Origin: an uncultured Oscillospiraceae bacterium | Lineage (GTDB): Bacteria > Bacillota > Clostridia > Oscillospirales > Acutalibacteraceae | Assembly (NCBI GenBank): GCA_910588935.1 | Contig: CAJUSM010000010.1 | Location: 1 to 53,699, forward strand | Direction: 5' to 3' | DNA: 53,699 nt | In this document: in pieces, positions 7,986 to 17,013 of the stretch | Layout of the letters: the number at the start of each line of letters is the position of its first letter | Position numbering within the stretch: the first letter of the stretch is position 1 | Made by a program: the position numbers and the translations under genes | Notes under the pieces: model-generated | Seen by the model: only the letters and a program-made list of their open reading frames with translations | Databases searched by the model: none | What the model was told of the DNA's origin: nothing

Positions 7986-8014
7986 TTGCCTTTTTTGCCA
8001 AACCTGTTTATAAT
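7986..8014 (+). promoter_or_regulatory. Promoter of the alpha-galactosidase gene
   Basis: TTGCCT (7986-7991) and TATAAT (8009-8014), 17 bp apart, 49 bp before the start codon. No cre-like or other operator was recognised. Confidence 0.65.
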
Positions 8015-8062
8015 AGACAAAACATCCTAAAAATCTTCCCATCTCCAGAAAGGAGCCTTACT

Positions 8063-10255
8063 ATGCCCATCCTCTTTCAACCCGAAAACCAGCTTTTTAA
8101 GCTGGATACCAAAACCTCTACCTATGCCTTTATGGTTCACGAGCAAAACTACCTGGTCCACCTGTATTATGGCCCCAAAATTCCTGACACCCAGCTTAAG
8201 CACCTTATGTACCGGGGCTGGTACGACTCCCTCTCTCCCCGGCCCCGGGGCATGGAGGACCGCCGCTTTTCCCTGGACAGCATCCCCCAGGAATACTCTG
8301 GCACAAGCAATGGGGATTTTCGCATTTCTGCCCTAGAGGTTCGGGGCCAGGCCGGAGACACGGTTACGGACCTGCGCTATGTAGGGCACCGCGTTTTTTC
8401 TGGAAAACCGGGCCTGGCCATGGAGGGCGTTACCATGCCCGCTACCTTTGCCGGCGAGGGGGAGGCCCAAACCCTGGAAGTGGAGACTGTGGATGCGGTA
8501 ACAGGCGTAAAGGCCTTTTTGCTCTATACAGTGTTCGAGAATTACGGGGCCATGGCCCGCAGCGTTCGCCTAGAGAACGCCGGCAGCGCCCCGGTAAGCC
8601 TGGAGCGGGCCTATAGCCTGTGCCTGGAGCTGCCCACTATGGACTATGACATGGTCCATATGTACGGCCGCTGGGCAAAGGAAAACACGGTGGTCCGCCA
8701 TCCCCTGCAGCACGGCATTCAGGCCATCCAGTCTAAGCGGGGCATGACAGGCCCCAACCATAACCCCTTTGTGGCTTTGGCCCGGGAGGGAACAGGGGAG
8801 GAGAACGGCCAGGCAATCGGGGTAAACTTGGTGTACAGCGGCAATTTCTCCATGGAGATCGAGGTGGACACCTTGGGCTGCCCCCGGCTGCTGGCGGGCA
8901 TTAACCCCGCCTCTTTCTGCTGGCGGCTGGAGCCTGGCCAGAGCTTTACCACGCCCGAGGCGGTTATGGTCTTCTCTGAAAACGGCCTAGGGGCTATGAG
9001 CCGGGACTTCCACCGGCTGTACATGGACCACCTGATGACCAGCCGGTGGGCAAAACAGAAGCGCCCCATTCTCATTAACGACTGGGAAGCCGCTGTTTTT
9101 GACTTTGACGACCAGCTGCTGGTGGAATTTGCCCAAGAGGCCAAAAAGCTGGGTGTGGAAATGCTTGTGATGGACGACGGCTGGTTTGGCGCCCGGAACG
9201 ATGATTCCCATGGCCTGGGCGATTGGCGGGTAAACGAGGACAAGCTGAAGGGAGGCCTGCAAAGCCTTATCCACCGGGTAAACGCCGCTGGGCTGAAGTT
9301 CGGTATTTGGTATGAGCCAGAAATGGTGAACCCAGACAGCGACCTGTACCGGGCCCACCCAGATTGGATTATTCAGGCCAAGGGAAGGGTGAACTCCCTA
9401 AGCCGGAACCAGTGCGTGCTGGATATGACCCGCGAAGAGGTGCGGGACAATATCTTCCAGCAAATGGCAGATGTGGTGGGCAGCCACAACATTGAGTATA
9501 TTAAATGGGACTGTAACCGCAACATCAGCGAGGCGGGGAACCTGCAGCTGCCCCCAGAGCGCCAGGGGGAGTTTTTCCACCGCTATGTGCTGGGCGTTTA
9601 CGACCTGATGGGCCGGGTCACCCAGGCCTTTCCCCATATCCTGCTGGAAAACTGCTCTAGCGGCGGGGCTAGGTTTGATGCCGGAATGCTGTACTATTCG
9701 CCCCAGATTTGGACCAGCGACTGTACCGACCCCATTGAGCGGCTGACCATCCAGTTTGGCGCCTCTCTGTGCTACCCGGCCTCTTCTATGGGGGCCCATG
9801 TTTCTGCCAGCAGCCGGGCGGGGTTTCAAACCAAAGGGGCGGTAGCCCTTATGGGCAGCCACGGCTTTGAGCTGGACCCCCGAAAGCTTACCCAGGAGGA
9901 AAAGGAGGCGGCAAGGGCCCAGGTACAGGAGTACCATAAGTACTACGACCTTACCCATTACGGCGACCTGTACCGGCTGACAGACCCGGCGGTTCATCCC
10001 TTTTTCTGTGATTGGGCTTTTGTAAGCCCGGATAAAAACCAGGTGCTGTTCACCCGGGTGGTTATGCGCAAGCCAGAGAACTATTTCCAGTATCGGCGGC
10101 TGGCAGGCTTGGATCCGGAAAAATTCTATGTGGACCAAGAGACAGGGGACCGGTATTCCGGGGCGCTGCTGATGAACGTGGGGATCGACCTTTCTCAGCC
10201 CTGGCCAGGGCCAGAGGATGGCTCCAGTGTAACAAAGTACTTTGTGGCGGAGTAA
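8063..10255 (+). CDS. Alpha-galactosidase, glycoside hydrolase family 36
   Basis: 730 residues, the usual GH36 length, with no signal peptide, so cytoplasmic. It releases terminal alpha-1,6-galactose from raffinose-type oligosaccharides or melibiose. The N-terminal beta-sandwich is followed by the (beta/alpha)8 barrel with VMDDGWFG near residue 372, GIWYEPEMV near 416, the nucleophile Asp483 in IKWDCNRN, and the acid/base Asp553 in WTSDCTDP. LENCSSGGARFD lies between them. AGGAG precedes the ATG. It stands alone between its own promoter and terminator, with no sugar transporter next to it, so substrate import must be encoded elsewhere. Confidence 0.96.
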   Translation: MPILFQPENQLFKLDTKTSTYAFMVHEQNYLVHLYYGPKIPDTQLKHLMYRGWYDSLSPRPRGMEDRRFSLDSIPQEYSGTSNGDFRISALEVRGQAGDTVTDLRYVGHRVFSGKPGLAMEGVTMPATFAGEGEAQTLEVETVDAVTGVKAFLLYTVFENYGAMARSVRLENAGSAPVSLERAYSLCLELPTMDYDMVHMYGRWAKENTVVRHPLQHGIQAIQSKRGMTGPNHNPFVALAREGTGEENGQAIGVNLVYSGNFSMEIEVDTLGCPRLLAGINPASFCWRLEPGQSFTTPEAVMVFSENGLGAMSRDFHRLYMDHLMTSRWAKQKRPILINDWEAAVFDFDDQLLVEFAQEAKKLGVEMLVMDDGWFGARNDDSHGLGDWRVNEDKLKGGLQSLIHRVNAAGLKFGIWYEPEMVNPDSDLYRAHPDWIIQAKGRVNSLSRNQCVLDMTREEVRDNIFQQMADVVGSHNIEYIKWDCNRNISEAGNLQLPPERQGEFFHRYVLGVYDLMGRVTQAFPHILLENCSSGGARFDAGMLYYSPQIWTSDCTDPIERLTIQFGASLCYPASSMGAHVSASSRAGFQTKGAVALMGSHGFELDPRKLTQEEKEAARAQVQEYHKYYDLTHYGDLYRLTDPAVHPFFCDWAFVSPDKNQVLFTRVVMRKPENYFQYRRLAGLDPEKFYVDQETGDRYSGALLMNVGIDLSQPWPGPEDGSSVTKYFVAE

Positions 10256-10290
10256 TGGCGGAAAACAAGTGATGGGAAACGGACCTGAGA

Positions 10291-10329
10291 GGGCGGCGTG
10301 CTGGAAGGCGCGCCGCCTTTTGCTTTTTT
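10291..10329 (+). terminator. Terminator after the alpha-galactosidase
   Basis: GGCGGCG and CGCGCCGCC form a GC-rich stem around a 10-nt loop, followed by TTTTGCTTTTTT. Confidence 0.75.
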
Positions 10330-10578
10330 CGAATATTCACAAAAAATTGATGATTTCAATTTGCCGCCGGACTATACTATATAGGTATTTCGCTTTTTAA
10401 AAACCCCTGCTTTCGGCAGTTAGGGCGGTTGATTGAGAGCGGTTTGTCTCTTACATCAGCCTATGGCCTCACCAGTGGTGGGGCCGTTGGTTTCAAAGCG
10501 GGTATGCGCTGGGTTTAAAACCCGGCCGCTGTGAATTTCATGAATCCAGTTTTTAATAGAAAGAGGGTATAACCGACA
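10330..10578. other. Intergenic region upstream of the RND gene
   Basis: No gene is supported. An AT-rich stretch at 10350-10390 offers possible plus-strand promoter elements (TTCAAT with TATATA) and a small palindrome-like ATACTATATAGGTAT. A hairpin GGCCtCAC / GTGgGGCC lies near 10467-10487 and a palindrome GGGTTTAAAACCC at 10513-10525. None is strong enough to assign a function. Confidence 0.35.
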
Positions 10579-13500
10579 ATGTTCTCTCGATTCAGCGTGC
10601 GAAAGCCCATGACCGTTCTGGTGGGCGTTGTCATTGCCATTGTCTTGGGGGTGGTGGCCTTTTCCCGTATGACCCCTGACCTGCTGCCCAACATCAACCT
10701 GCCCTACGCCGTGATTGTCACCGCCTACCCAGGGGCCACCCCCGAGGAGGTGGAGGAGCAGGTAACCAGGCCCATTGAGCAGGCCATGGCCGCTTTGGAC
10801 CATGTGGAGCAGGTAACCTCTGTCTCTCGGGAGAACTCCTCCCAGGTAATGCTCCAGCTTACAGACGACGCCAATATGGATACCCTTACCGCCGATATCC
10901 GGGAGCGCTTAAACGCTGTTTCCGGCAGCTGGGACGATATGGTGGGCACCCCATACATTATGAAGATCAACCCCAGCATGCTTCCGGTAACCGTGGCGGC
11001 TGTAGAGATGGAGGACATGGACCATGTAGAGCTTACCAATCTTCTGGACACTGAGCTTATGCTCCGGCTGGAAGGCATTGAGGGCGTGGCAAGCATCTCT
11101 GTAAGCGGCAATGTGGAAGAGAGCATTGCGGTACACCTGCGCCAGGACAAAATTGACAGCGTGAATGCCAGGATGAAGGCCAAGCTGGACCAGAAATTTG
11201 GGGACGCCCAAAAGGAATTGGATGACAATAGCCAAGAGATTGAGGAGGGCATTCGAGAGGCGGAGGAGCAGGCCGGTACCCTGGCTGGCCAGCGCCAGCA
11301 GCTGGAACAGGGCCAAAGCGCTTTGGCGCAGCAAACCGGCCAGGCCCAGGGCCAGCTGATCTCTAAAAAGGTGGAGATTGAGTCTACAAAGGCTCAAATT
11401 GCCGCCCAGCTCACCACGATGGGCGAATCTGAAACCAAGCTGAAGGCCTCGAAGGAACAGCTTACCACCCTAAAGGCCTCTCTTGGCCAGCTTAAAGAGC
11501 AGTTGGCTGCCATTGACCAGGGGATTGCGGGACTTCAGGAGCTGATTGCCGGCCACGCTGCCCTAACCCAGCAGCAGGCTCTGCTTCAGGAACAGCTGGC
11601 GGGCTTGGAAGAGGGCAGCGAGGAGGCTGCGGCCGTACAGCTCCAGCTGGAGCAGGTTGCCGCCCAAATTACCGCCTCTGAGGCAGGCTTTGGGGCTTTT
11701 GGCACAACAGCCGCCCAGGCCTCTGGCAAGCTGGAGGAGATGAACGCCGGCAGGGCCACTGTGGCCACAGCCCTAGAGGAGGCCAGAACCATGGCCCAGG
11801 CTGGGGGCGTAGACCCAGACAACATTGACGGAGCCTTGGCCGAGGCGGAAAAGGGCCTTGCCCAGCTCCAGGCCGGCCGGGCCCAGCTGGAAACCACCAA
11901 AAAGCAGTTGGAATCCGGCGGGGTCACTGTGGACCAGGCCCTGCAGGAGCTCTCTCGCCAGCAGACCAGCGGTATGATGCAGATTAGCGCCGGCCTCTCT
12001 CAAATTATGGCGGGCCAGTCCGCCATTTCTTCTGCCCAGGCCCAGCTGGAATCTGCTAAAGAGCAGCTGGGCGCTGCCCAAGAGGATTTTGACGCCCAGA
12101 AGAAAACAGCCTATGAGAACGCCCAGCTGGAAATTACCATGGATATGGTCTCCGGCATTCTCTCCGCCCAAAATTTCTCTATGCCTGCCGGTTATATCGA
12201 CCAGGACGGGGTTAGGTGCATGGTTCGGGTTGGGGATAAGCTGGAAAGCGCCAACGACTTAAAGGGCCTTTTGCTCTTCGACACCGGGGAGGAGGGCATT
12301 GGCAAAATATACCTTCGGGATGTGGCGGATGTAAAAACCGAAAGCAACGACGGAGAGCTGTATGCCAAAATCAATGGCCAAGACGGCCTGATCCTCTCCT
12401 TTACCAAGCAGTCGACCTATTCCACTGCCCAAGTCTCCAAAAACATTTTAGCCCGTTTCCAAAAGCTCTCTCAAGAATACGAGGGGCTTTCCTTTACCAC
12501 CCTTTCCGACCAGGGGGACTACATATATATTGTGGTAGATACAGTGCTCCAAAACCTGGTATTGGGCGCGGCCCTGGCAGTGCTGATTCTGCTGCTGTTT
12601 CTCAAGGATCTGCGGCCTACCGTGGTTATCGCCTTCTCCATCCCCATTTCTCTGCTGGTAGCCATTGTGCTGATGTATTTCTCTGGAGTTACCCTAAACG
12701 TAATCTCCCTCTCTGGCCTGGCGGTGGGCGTTGGCATGCTGGTGGATAACTCGGTGGTGGTTATTGAAAATATTTACCGCCTGCGCAATGAAGGCCTGTC
12801 CTCTGCCAAGGCCTCGGTTCAGGGGGCAATACAGGTTACAGGCGCGATTATTGCCTCTACCTTTACTACAGTGTGCGTGTTCCTGCCCATTGTCTTTGTA
12901 GAAGGGGTGACTCGCCAGCTGTTTACAGATATGGCCTTAACTATTGGCTACTCCCTGCTAGCCAGCCTGTTTGTGGCTGTTACCCTGGTGCCCGCCATGA
13001 CCTCCTCGGTGCTGAAAAATGCCGCGCCGAAAGAGCATAGAATCTTTGACCGGGTGCTAGGGGGCTATGGAAAGGTGGCCGCTTTCTCTCTCAGGCACAA
13101 ATGGGTCTCCCTGGGCCTGGCGCTGGTGCTGCTGGTGGCAAGCGTAAGCTTGGCCCTTTCCAGGGGGTTCATCTTTATGCCCTCTATGAGCGGCAATCAG
13201 CTTACAGTAAGCTTTACCCTTCCCAATGAGGACCAGGAGGAATACAGCTTTGAGGACCGTACCGAAATGGCCGACCAGATTGGGGAGCGGATTTTGGAGC
13301 TGGACTATGTAACCACGGTGGGGGCTATGGCCTCTGGCAGCTCTGGGGGAGATATGGCGGGCATGATGATGGGCGGCGGGGACGGCGTGTCCATCTATGT
13401 GCTGCTGGACCAGAACGGGAACATAAAGGACAGCGAGGCAGCCAAGGAGATTGAAGAGGCCTGCGCTGATCTGGACTGCACTGTGGAGGCCCAAGGGGCC

Positions 13501-14634
13501 ATGGATATGAGCGCCTATATGTCTGCCATGAGCGGCTCTGGAGTGGAGGTTAAGCTTAACGGCGACGACATGGACGCCTTAATCCAAACCGCCCAAGAGC
13601 TGGAAGAGGTTCTGGGAGAGGTAGAGGGTGTTGAAACCGTGGAGAGCGACCTGGAGGACTCTACCCCAGAGCTCCGGATTGTGGTGGACAAAAACAAGGC
13701 CATGGAGAATGGCCTGACCACTGCCCAGGTATACCAAAGCGTCAACCAGGCCATTACAGAATCGGGAACCGCCACAGCCATTACAGTGGAGGGCTTTTCC
13801 CAGGATGTGGTTGCCGTGCACCCCAAGGAAGGGCAGATGAACGAAAGCTACCTGAAAAGCCTAACCGTTCCCTCTACCGACCGGCTCACCGGAAAAACCC
13901 AGGAGATTCCTTTAATCCGCATTGCAGACTTTGAGGAGCGCCAGAGCCTAAACGCCATTAGCCGGGAGAACCAGAGCCGGGTGCTCACAGTAACCGCCTC
14001 CCTGGCAGAGGGCTACAACATCAGCCTGGTGTCCCGAGAGGCGGAAAAGGCCCTGGCAGATTACCAGGCCCCAGAGGGGGTAAGCCTGAAAATGGCCGGA
14101 GAGAACGAGACCATTATGGAGGCAATGGTCCAGCTGGCAGAAATGGCGGGCTTGGCGGTTCTCATCATTTACCTGATTATGGTTATCCAGTTCCAGTCGC
14201 TTTTGCTGCCATTTATTGTCATGTTCACCATCCCCCTGGCCTTTACAGGCGGCTTTTTGGGCCTGTACCTGGGGGGGATGGAGGTAAGCGTGGTTTCTAT
14301 GATTGGCTTTATTATGCTGGCGGGCATTATTGTGAATAATGGCATTGTGCTCATCGACTATATCAACCAGCTGCGGCTGGAGGGTATGGAGCGCAGAGAG
14401 GCCATTCTTTTGGCAGGGCGCACAAGAATGCGGCCTATTCTAATGACTGTGCTGACCACAGTGCTGGGCCTGGTATTTATGGGCATGGCCACCGGGCTGG
14501 GGGCAGAAATGATGCAGCCCATTGCCATTGTGTGCATTGGGGGCCTGCTGTACGCCACGCTGATGACGCTGTTTGTTGTGCCGGCAATGTACGATATTTT
14601 GGCAAAGAAAGAGCTGCGCAAGGTGGAGTTGTAA
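10579..14634 (+). CDS. RND-family (HAE1/AcrB-like) efflux transporter with a long inserted coiled coil
   Basis: 1351 residues against about 1040 for AcrB or B. subtilis SwrC. The first helix (residues 12-32) and the porter-domain motifs YPGATPEEVEEQVTRPIE and VASISVSGN are standard. From about residue 195 to 525 an Ala/Gln/Glu/Leu-rich insertion forms a predicted antiparallel coiled coil with recurring AQLE and QLEQ heptads. The porter domain then resumes (MVSGILSAQNFSMPAGYI). The helix bundle near 655-820 contains GMLVDNSVVVIENI, with the proton-relay Asp. The second half repeats the fold, with NNGIVLIDYINQLR. A His/Met-like MMMGGGDG stretch lies near 930. No adaptor or outer-membrane gene is adjacent. 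Substrate unknown; lipids or drugs are plausible. Confidence 0.93.
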   Translation: MFSRFSVRKPMTVLVGVVIAIVLGVVAFSRMTPDLLPNINLPYAVIVTAYPGATPEEVEEQVTRPIEQAMAALDHVEQVTSVSRENSSQVMLQLTDDANMDTLTADIRERLNAVSGSWDDMVGTPYIMKINPSMLPVTVAAVEMEDMDHVELTNLLDTELMLRLEGIEGVASISVSGNVEESIAVHLRQDKIDSVNARMKAKLDQKFGDAQKELDDNSQEIEEGIREAEEQAGTLAGQRQQLEQGQSALAQQTGQAQGQLISKKVEIESTKAQIAAQLTTMGESETKLKASKEQLTTLKASLGQLKEQLAAIDQGIAGLQELIAGHAALTQQQALLQEQLAGLEEGSEEAAAVQLQLEQVAAQITASEAGFGAFGTTAAQASGKLEEMNAGRATVATALEEARTMAQAGGVDPDNIDGALAEAEKGLAQLQAGRAQLETTKKQLESGGVTVDQALQELSRQQTSGMMQISAGLSQIMAGQSAISSAQAQLESAKEQLGAAQEDFDAQKKTAYENAQLEITMDMVSGILSAQNFSMPAGYIDQDGVRCMVRVGDKLESANDLKGLLLFDTGEEGIGKIYLRDVADVKTESNDGELYAKINGQDGLILSFTKQSTYSTAQVSKNILARFQKLSQEYEGLSFTTLSDQGDYIYIVVDTVLQNLVLGAALAVLILLLFLKDLRPTVVIAFSIPISLLVAIVLMYFSGVTLNVISLSGLAVGVGMLVDNSVVVIENIYRLRNEGLSSAKASVQGAIQVTGAIIASTFTTVCVFLPIVFVEGVTRQLFTDMALTIGYSLLASLFVAVTLVPAMTSSVLKNAAPKEHRIFDRVLGGYGKVAAFSLRHKWVSLGLALVLLVASVSLALSRGFIFMPSMSGNQLTVSFTLPNEDQEEYSFEDRTEMADQIGERILELDYVTTVGAMASGSSGGDMAGMMMGGGDGVSIYVLLDQNGNIKDSEAAKEIEEACADLDCTVEAQGAMDMSAYMSAMSGSGVEVKLNGDDMDALIQTAQELEEVLGEVEGVETVESDLEDSTPELRIVVDKNKAMENGLTTAQVYQSVNQAITESGTATAITVEGFSQDVVAVHPKEGQMNESYLKSLTVPSTDRLTGKTQEIPLIRIADFEERQSLNAISRENQSRVLTVTASLAEGYNISLVSREAEKALADYQAPEGVSLKMAGENETIMEAMVQLAEMAGLAVLIIYLIMVIQFQSLLLPFIVMFTIPLAFTGGFLGLYLGGMEVSVVSMIGFIMLAGIIVNNGIVLIDYINQLRLEGMERREAILLAGRTRMRPILMTVLTTVLGLVFMGMATGLGAEMMQPIAIVCIGGLLYATLMTLFVVPAMYDILAKKELRKVEL

Positions 14635-14734
14635 GGCTTTTTTGCAGCCGGGCGCGCCCAACACCCAGAGCGTGTTTGAAAAATGCATGGGGGTAATTCC
14701 CCAGTCTTCCCGCCATTGACAACCCAGCCAAACT

Positions 14735-14763
14735 GTGATAGTATAAATCATGCAAAGGAGGTC
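14735..14763 (+). promoter_or_regulatory. Promoter of the YjfB-like gene
   Basis: A TTGACA followed 17 bp later by TAGTAT lies about 10 bp before an AAAGGAGG Shine-Dalgarno. The gene is therefore expressed independently of the RND gene. Confidence 0.75.
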
Positions 14764-14769
14764 TTTTCT

Positions 14770-14946
14770 ATGGACATGATGAGCAGCATGGCGGCTGTTT
14801 CTACAGCCTACAGCCAGACCCAGCTGGCCACGAATTATTCTATGGCCCTCACCAAGAAGATGATGGACACCACAGAAGAGCTGGCCTTAGGCGAGCTGGA
14901 GCAGATGCTTCCCCCCAGCCCCTATACCTTTGACGTTTACGCCTAA
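14770..14946 (+). CDS. YjfB-like small protein (putative motility protein family)
   Basis: 58 residues: M-x-M-SSMAA, QTQLATNYSMALTKKMMDTTEE and LEQMLPPSPYTFDVYA match the pattern of the YjfB family (conserved Ser-Met start, central amphipathic helix with KKMMDT, short Pro-containing end). The ATG at 14770 follows AAAGGAGG with good spacing. B. subtilis yjfB is linked to motility regulons by annotation only; its biochemical role is unknown. A strong promoter and terminator make it a monocistronic gene. Confidence 0.7.
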   Translation: MDMMSSMAAVSTAYSQTQLATNYSMALTKKMMDTTEELALGELEQMLPPSPYTFDVYA

Positions 14947-14959
14947 GGGCGGTCTGTGC

Positions 14960-15001
14960 AAAAAAACCGCCTGCCCTTTTTCGGGGGCAGGCGGTTTTTT
15001 T
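14960..15001. terminator. Bidirectional terminator between yjfB-like and the DUF1624 gene
   Basis: A perfect stem ACCGCCTGCCC / GGGCAGGCGGT has an A-run before it and a T-run after it. It can stop plus-strand transcription from the YjfB-like gene and minus-strand transcription from the gene ending at 15054. Confidence 0.9.
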
Positions 15002-15053
15002 ATGGAAAAATGATGGGGGCGCTTGGGGAGAAAGCGCTTTTTGGCTTTGGGCC

Positions 15054-15809
15054 TTAGCGCATGCCCAGCAAGGTGAAAATGCCCATCAGCACTGGCTGGT
15101 GCAGCAGATAAATTAACAGGCTGTGCCGCCCTAAAAACGCCAAAGGCCGTATTCCCGGCCGCAGCTTGTCCATAATCTGCCGCTGGGAACCAATGCACCG
15201 CCAGAGAAAATACCCTGCCAGGTACAGGAAAAACCAGGGCACTAGGGGAAAGTAATCGGCAGAGTAAAAGCCGGGGCCAGGAAAGCCCAGCAAAGCCAGC
15301 CATTGCCCAGAGTATAGGGCCGGGGGCAGGGGGGCAATCTGAATGCTCTGGAACCCCAGCCAACCATAGGGCACATTTCGGGTTAGAAAAAAAGCGAGCA
15401 GGGAGAGAATGAGCCCCCAGACTGCCGGAAAAGGGGGGTAGCCCAGCTTGTTCCACACTGCCCACACCAGGCACTGAACCAAGCCCGCCAGGCCCAATAG
15501 CCAAAGAACACCATAGAGAATGGCCTGGGAGGGCATGGCGATGCATGTGACCAGACTGACGAAAAGGCCTGCCCCCAGCACCACCAGCCCGTGGCGGAGA
15601 GGATGGCGGGAAAGGCGGAAACAAAAACCAGAGAGAAAGATAAAGCCCCAGCAGATGCTCTGCTGCCAAATGTAGCCAGGCAGGCCTGTGTACCATGGAA
15701 TGGGGATCCCGAGAATGTATACAATATCATAGATTGCGTGAAAGGCCACCATATTGATCAGCAGCAGGCCCCGCAGAGAATCTAAGAGGTGATAGCGTTT
15801 TTCTTTCAA
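15054..15809 (-). CDS. DUF1624 / heparan-alpha-glucosaminide N-acetyltransferase-like membrane protein
   Basis: 251 residues, about seven hydrophobic segments. The N-terminus YHLLDSLRGLLLINMVAFHAIYD with a conserved Arg and His, the SGFCFRLSRHPLRHG segment and the C-terminal PLAFLGRHSLLIYLLHQPVLM match the HGSNAT/DUF1624 fold of integral membrane acyltransferases. It may acylate a surface glycan or another envelope component; the substrate is unknown. It starts with TTG at 15809, and the TTGA overlaps the stop of the dCMP deaminase gene, indicating translational coupling. Confidence 0.8.
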   Translation of the reverse strand: MKEKRYHLLDSLRGLLLINMVAFHAIYDIVYILGIPIPWYTGLPGYIWQQSICWGFIFLSGFCFRLSRHPLRHGLVVLGAGLFVSLVTCIAMPSQAILYGVLWLLGLAGLVQCLVWAVWNKLGYPPFPAVWGLILSLLAFFLTRNVPYGWLGFQSIQIAPLPPALYSGQWLALLGFPGPGFYSADYFPLVPWFFLYLAGYFLWRCIGSQRQIMDKLRPGIRPLAFLGRHSLLIYLLHQPVLMGIFTLLGMR

Positions 15810-16303
15810 TAGCCCATCACGCCCCTAAGGGATTCATCGTCCTCTACCCACTCTGAAACCTGGATCACCCGGTAATTTTCCCTGTTATCCCGTACAATCA
15901 CCCGGGCGATGCCGGCGTTGATTACCAGGCGCTTGCACATGGAGCAGCAGGTTGCGTTTTGAATATAGCTGCCGTCGGCCACCTCGGTGCCTACCAGATA
16001 CAGGTCTGCGCCAATCATATCCCGGCGGGGGGCGCAGATAATGGCGTTGGCCTCGGCATGGACGCTGCGGCAGAGCTCAAAGCGCTGGCCCCGGGGGATT
16101 TCCAGCTTGTCCCGCAGGCAGCAGCCTAGGTCTGAGCAGTTGGTTCTGCCCCGGGGCGCGCCGGCATAGCCGGTGGAGATCACCTCGTCGTTTTTTACGA
16201 TAACCGCGCCGTACCACCGGCGCAGGCAGGTGCAGCGCTTAGAGACGGTTTCGGCCAGGTCTAGGTAATAGTTGGTTTTATCCCGGCGCTGAAAGGCTGG
16301 CAT
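15806..16303 (-). CDS. Deoxycytidylate (dCMP) deaminase
   Basis: 165 residues of the zinc-dependent cytidine/dCMP deaminase family (ComEB-like). The catalytic HAEANAI (zinc His and proton-shuttling Glu) lies near residue 82, and the second zinc pair is CCSMC near 119-123. STGYAGAPRG and CLR segments fit dCMP deaminases. It converts dCMP to dUMP, the substrate for thymidylate synthesis, which fits with thyX and tmk at 39-40.7 kb. AAGGAGG precedes the ATG, and a TTGCCC-17-TAAAAT promoter lies at 16334-16362. It is first in a two-gene operon with the DUF1624 gene. Confidence 0.92.
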   Translation of the reverse strand: MPAFQRRDKTNYYLDLAETVSKRCTCLRRWYGAVIVKNDEVISTGYAGAPRGRTNCSDLGCCLRDKLEIPRGQRFELCRSVHAEANAIICAPRRDMIGADLYLVGTEVADGSYIQNATCCSMCKRLVINAGIARVIVRDNRENYRVIQVSEWVEDDESLRGVMGY

Positions 16304-16333
16304 AAGAAGACCTCCTTTATATATGGTGGGATT

Positions 16334-16362
16334 ATTTTAACACAAAGCGGAGGGAAGGGCAA
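16334..16362 (-). promoter_or_regulatory. Promoter of the dCMP deaminase operon
   Basis: TTGCCC (16362-16357) and TAAAAT (16339-16334) on the minus strand, 17 bp apart, about 30 bp before the start codon. Confidence 0.65.
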
Positions 16363-16566
16363 GTTTTTTCCTTTCCTCCACGCCCCTCCTTTCTGGGGTG
16401 AAGGGAATGAAAAATAGAGAGGACGCCGCCAGGCGGCTAACACGCCTTTGTGGGCCTTATGTATAGATGATAGTCCATACGATTACAATTAAGAGGATGT
16501 TTAGGGAGAAGCTGGGAACAGTTGAGAGGGGAAATCCTCGTATTCCGGGACCTTTCTTTTTTACCC

Positions 16567-16595
16567 TTGACAAATTCTGCCATTTGTGCTAAAAT
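16567..16595 (+). promoter_or_regulatory. Promoter of the riboswitch leader upstream of oadB
   Basis: TTGACA (16567-16572) and TAAAAT (16590-16595) with exactly 17 bp between. The transcript would begin just before the yybP-ykoY-like aptamer. Confidence 0.8.
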
Positions 16596-16600
16596 TTTTC

Positions 16601-16738
16601 CAGCAATGGGGGAGTAGTCGGCGGCGCTTGGCCGCAGCTATCTCAACAATCATGGGCAGGCGTTCCTTGTCCTGGGTTAGCTTGAAACGACCAGACCTGT
16701 GCTTGCCGGTTTTTCCGGCGGCGCAGGTCTGTTTTTTT
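16601..16738 (+). promoter_or_regulatory. yybP-ykoY-like (Mn2+) riboswitch with terminator platform
   Basis: The leader carries the hallmark GGGGAGTAG (16609-16617), a GCGGC/GCCGC hairpin, the CTCAACAATCATGGG segment and the 3' ACCAGACCT of yybP-ykoY RNAs. The 3' AGACCTGTGC (16693-16702) also forms the 5' arm of a terminator with GCGCAGGTCT (16721-16730) followed by seven T. Ligand binding would hold this strand in the aptamer and release the terminator, the ON logic known for Mn2+ switches. The usual targets are Mn2+ exporters (TerC, MntP, P-type ATPases), but here the next gene is oadB 275 nt downstream. Assignment is by motif memory without a covariance model. Confidence 0.65.
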
Positions 16739-17013
16739 ATATATTTCATATCTAGCCCGTTCCTGGGCAAAATACATCCATATTAGGGCTTGTGTAAGAC
16801 AGCGCCGCGCAAAGATAGCGCGAAACCGGGCAGTGGGATTTTTCCGTCAGACGGTATCCTTTGGGTACAGCAATTTCGCGATTGACAAAGGAAAGCTATG
16901 GGCTAGAACGGAAAAATGCAGGCAAATCACGGGCAAAGGCCGCGGGCGGATCTTTGTGTGGCGCTGCCATACTGTATGGCGCAAGCCCTGGGTAAAAAGA
17001 GAGGAAGTAGCTT
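16739..17013 (+). other. Second structured stretch between the riboswitch terminator and oadB
   Basis: No gene is supported. CGCGAAA (16819-16825) pairs with TTTCGCG (16874-16880) and encloses small hairpins CCGT/ACGG (16844-16854) and GTATCC/GGGTAC, giving a compact multi-stem shape of about 65 nt. A TTGACA lies at 16884-16889 without a convincing -10. A palindrome GCCATACTGTATGGC lies near 16966-16981, just before the RBS GAGAGGAAG. This could be a second regulatory RNA; a Na+-sensing RNA would be apt for oadB but is not recognised. Confidence 0.35.

Noticed and set aside
16586..16786. 66-codon ORF upstream of oadB
   Set aside because: It overlaps the riboswitch and terminator, has no RBS, and its codons follow the RNA structure.
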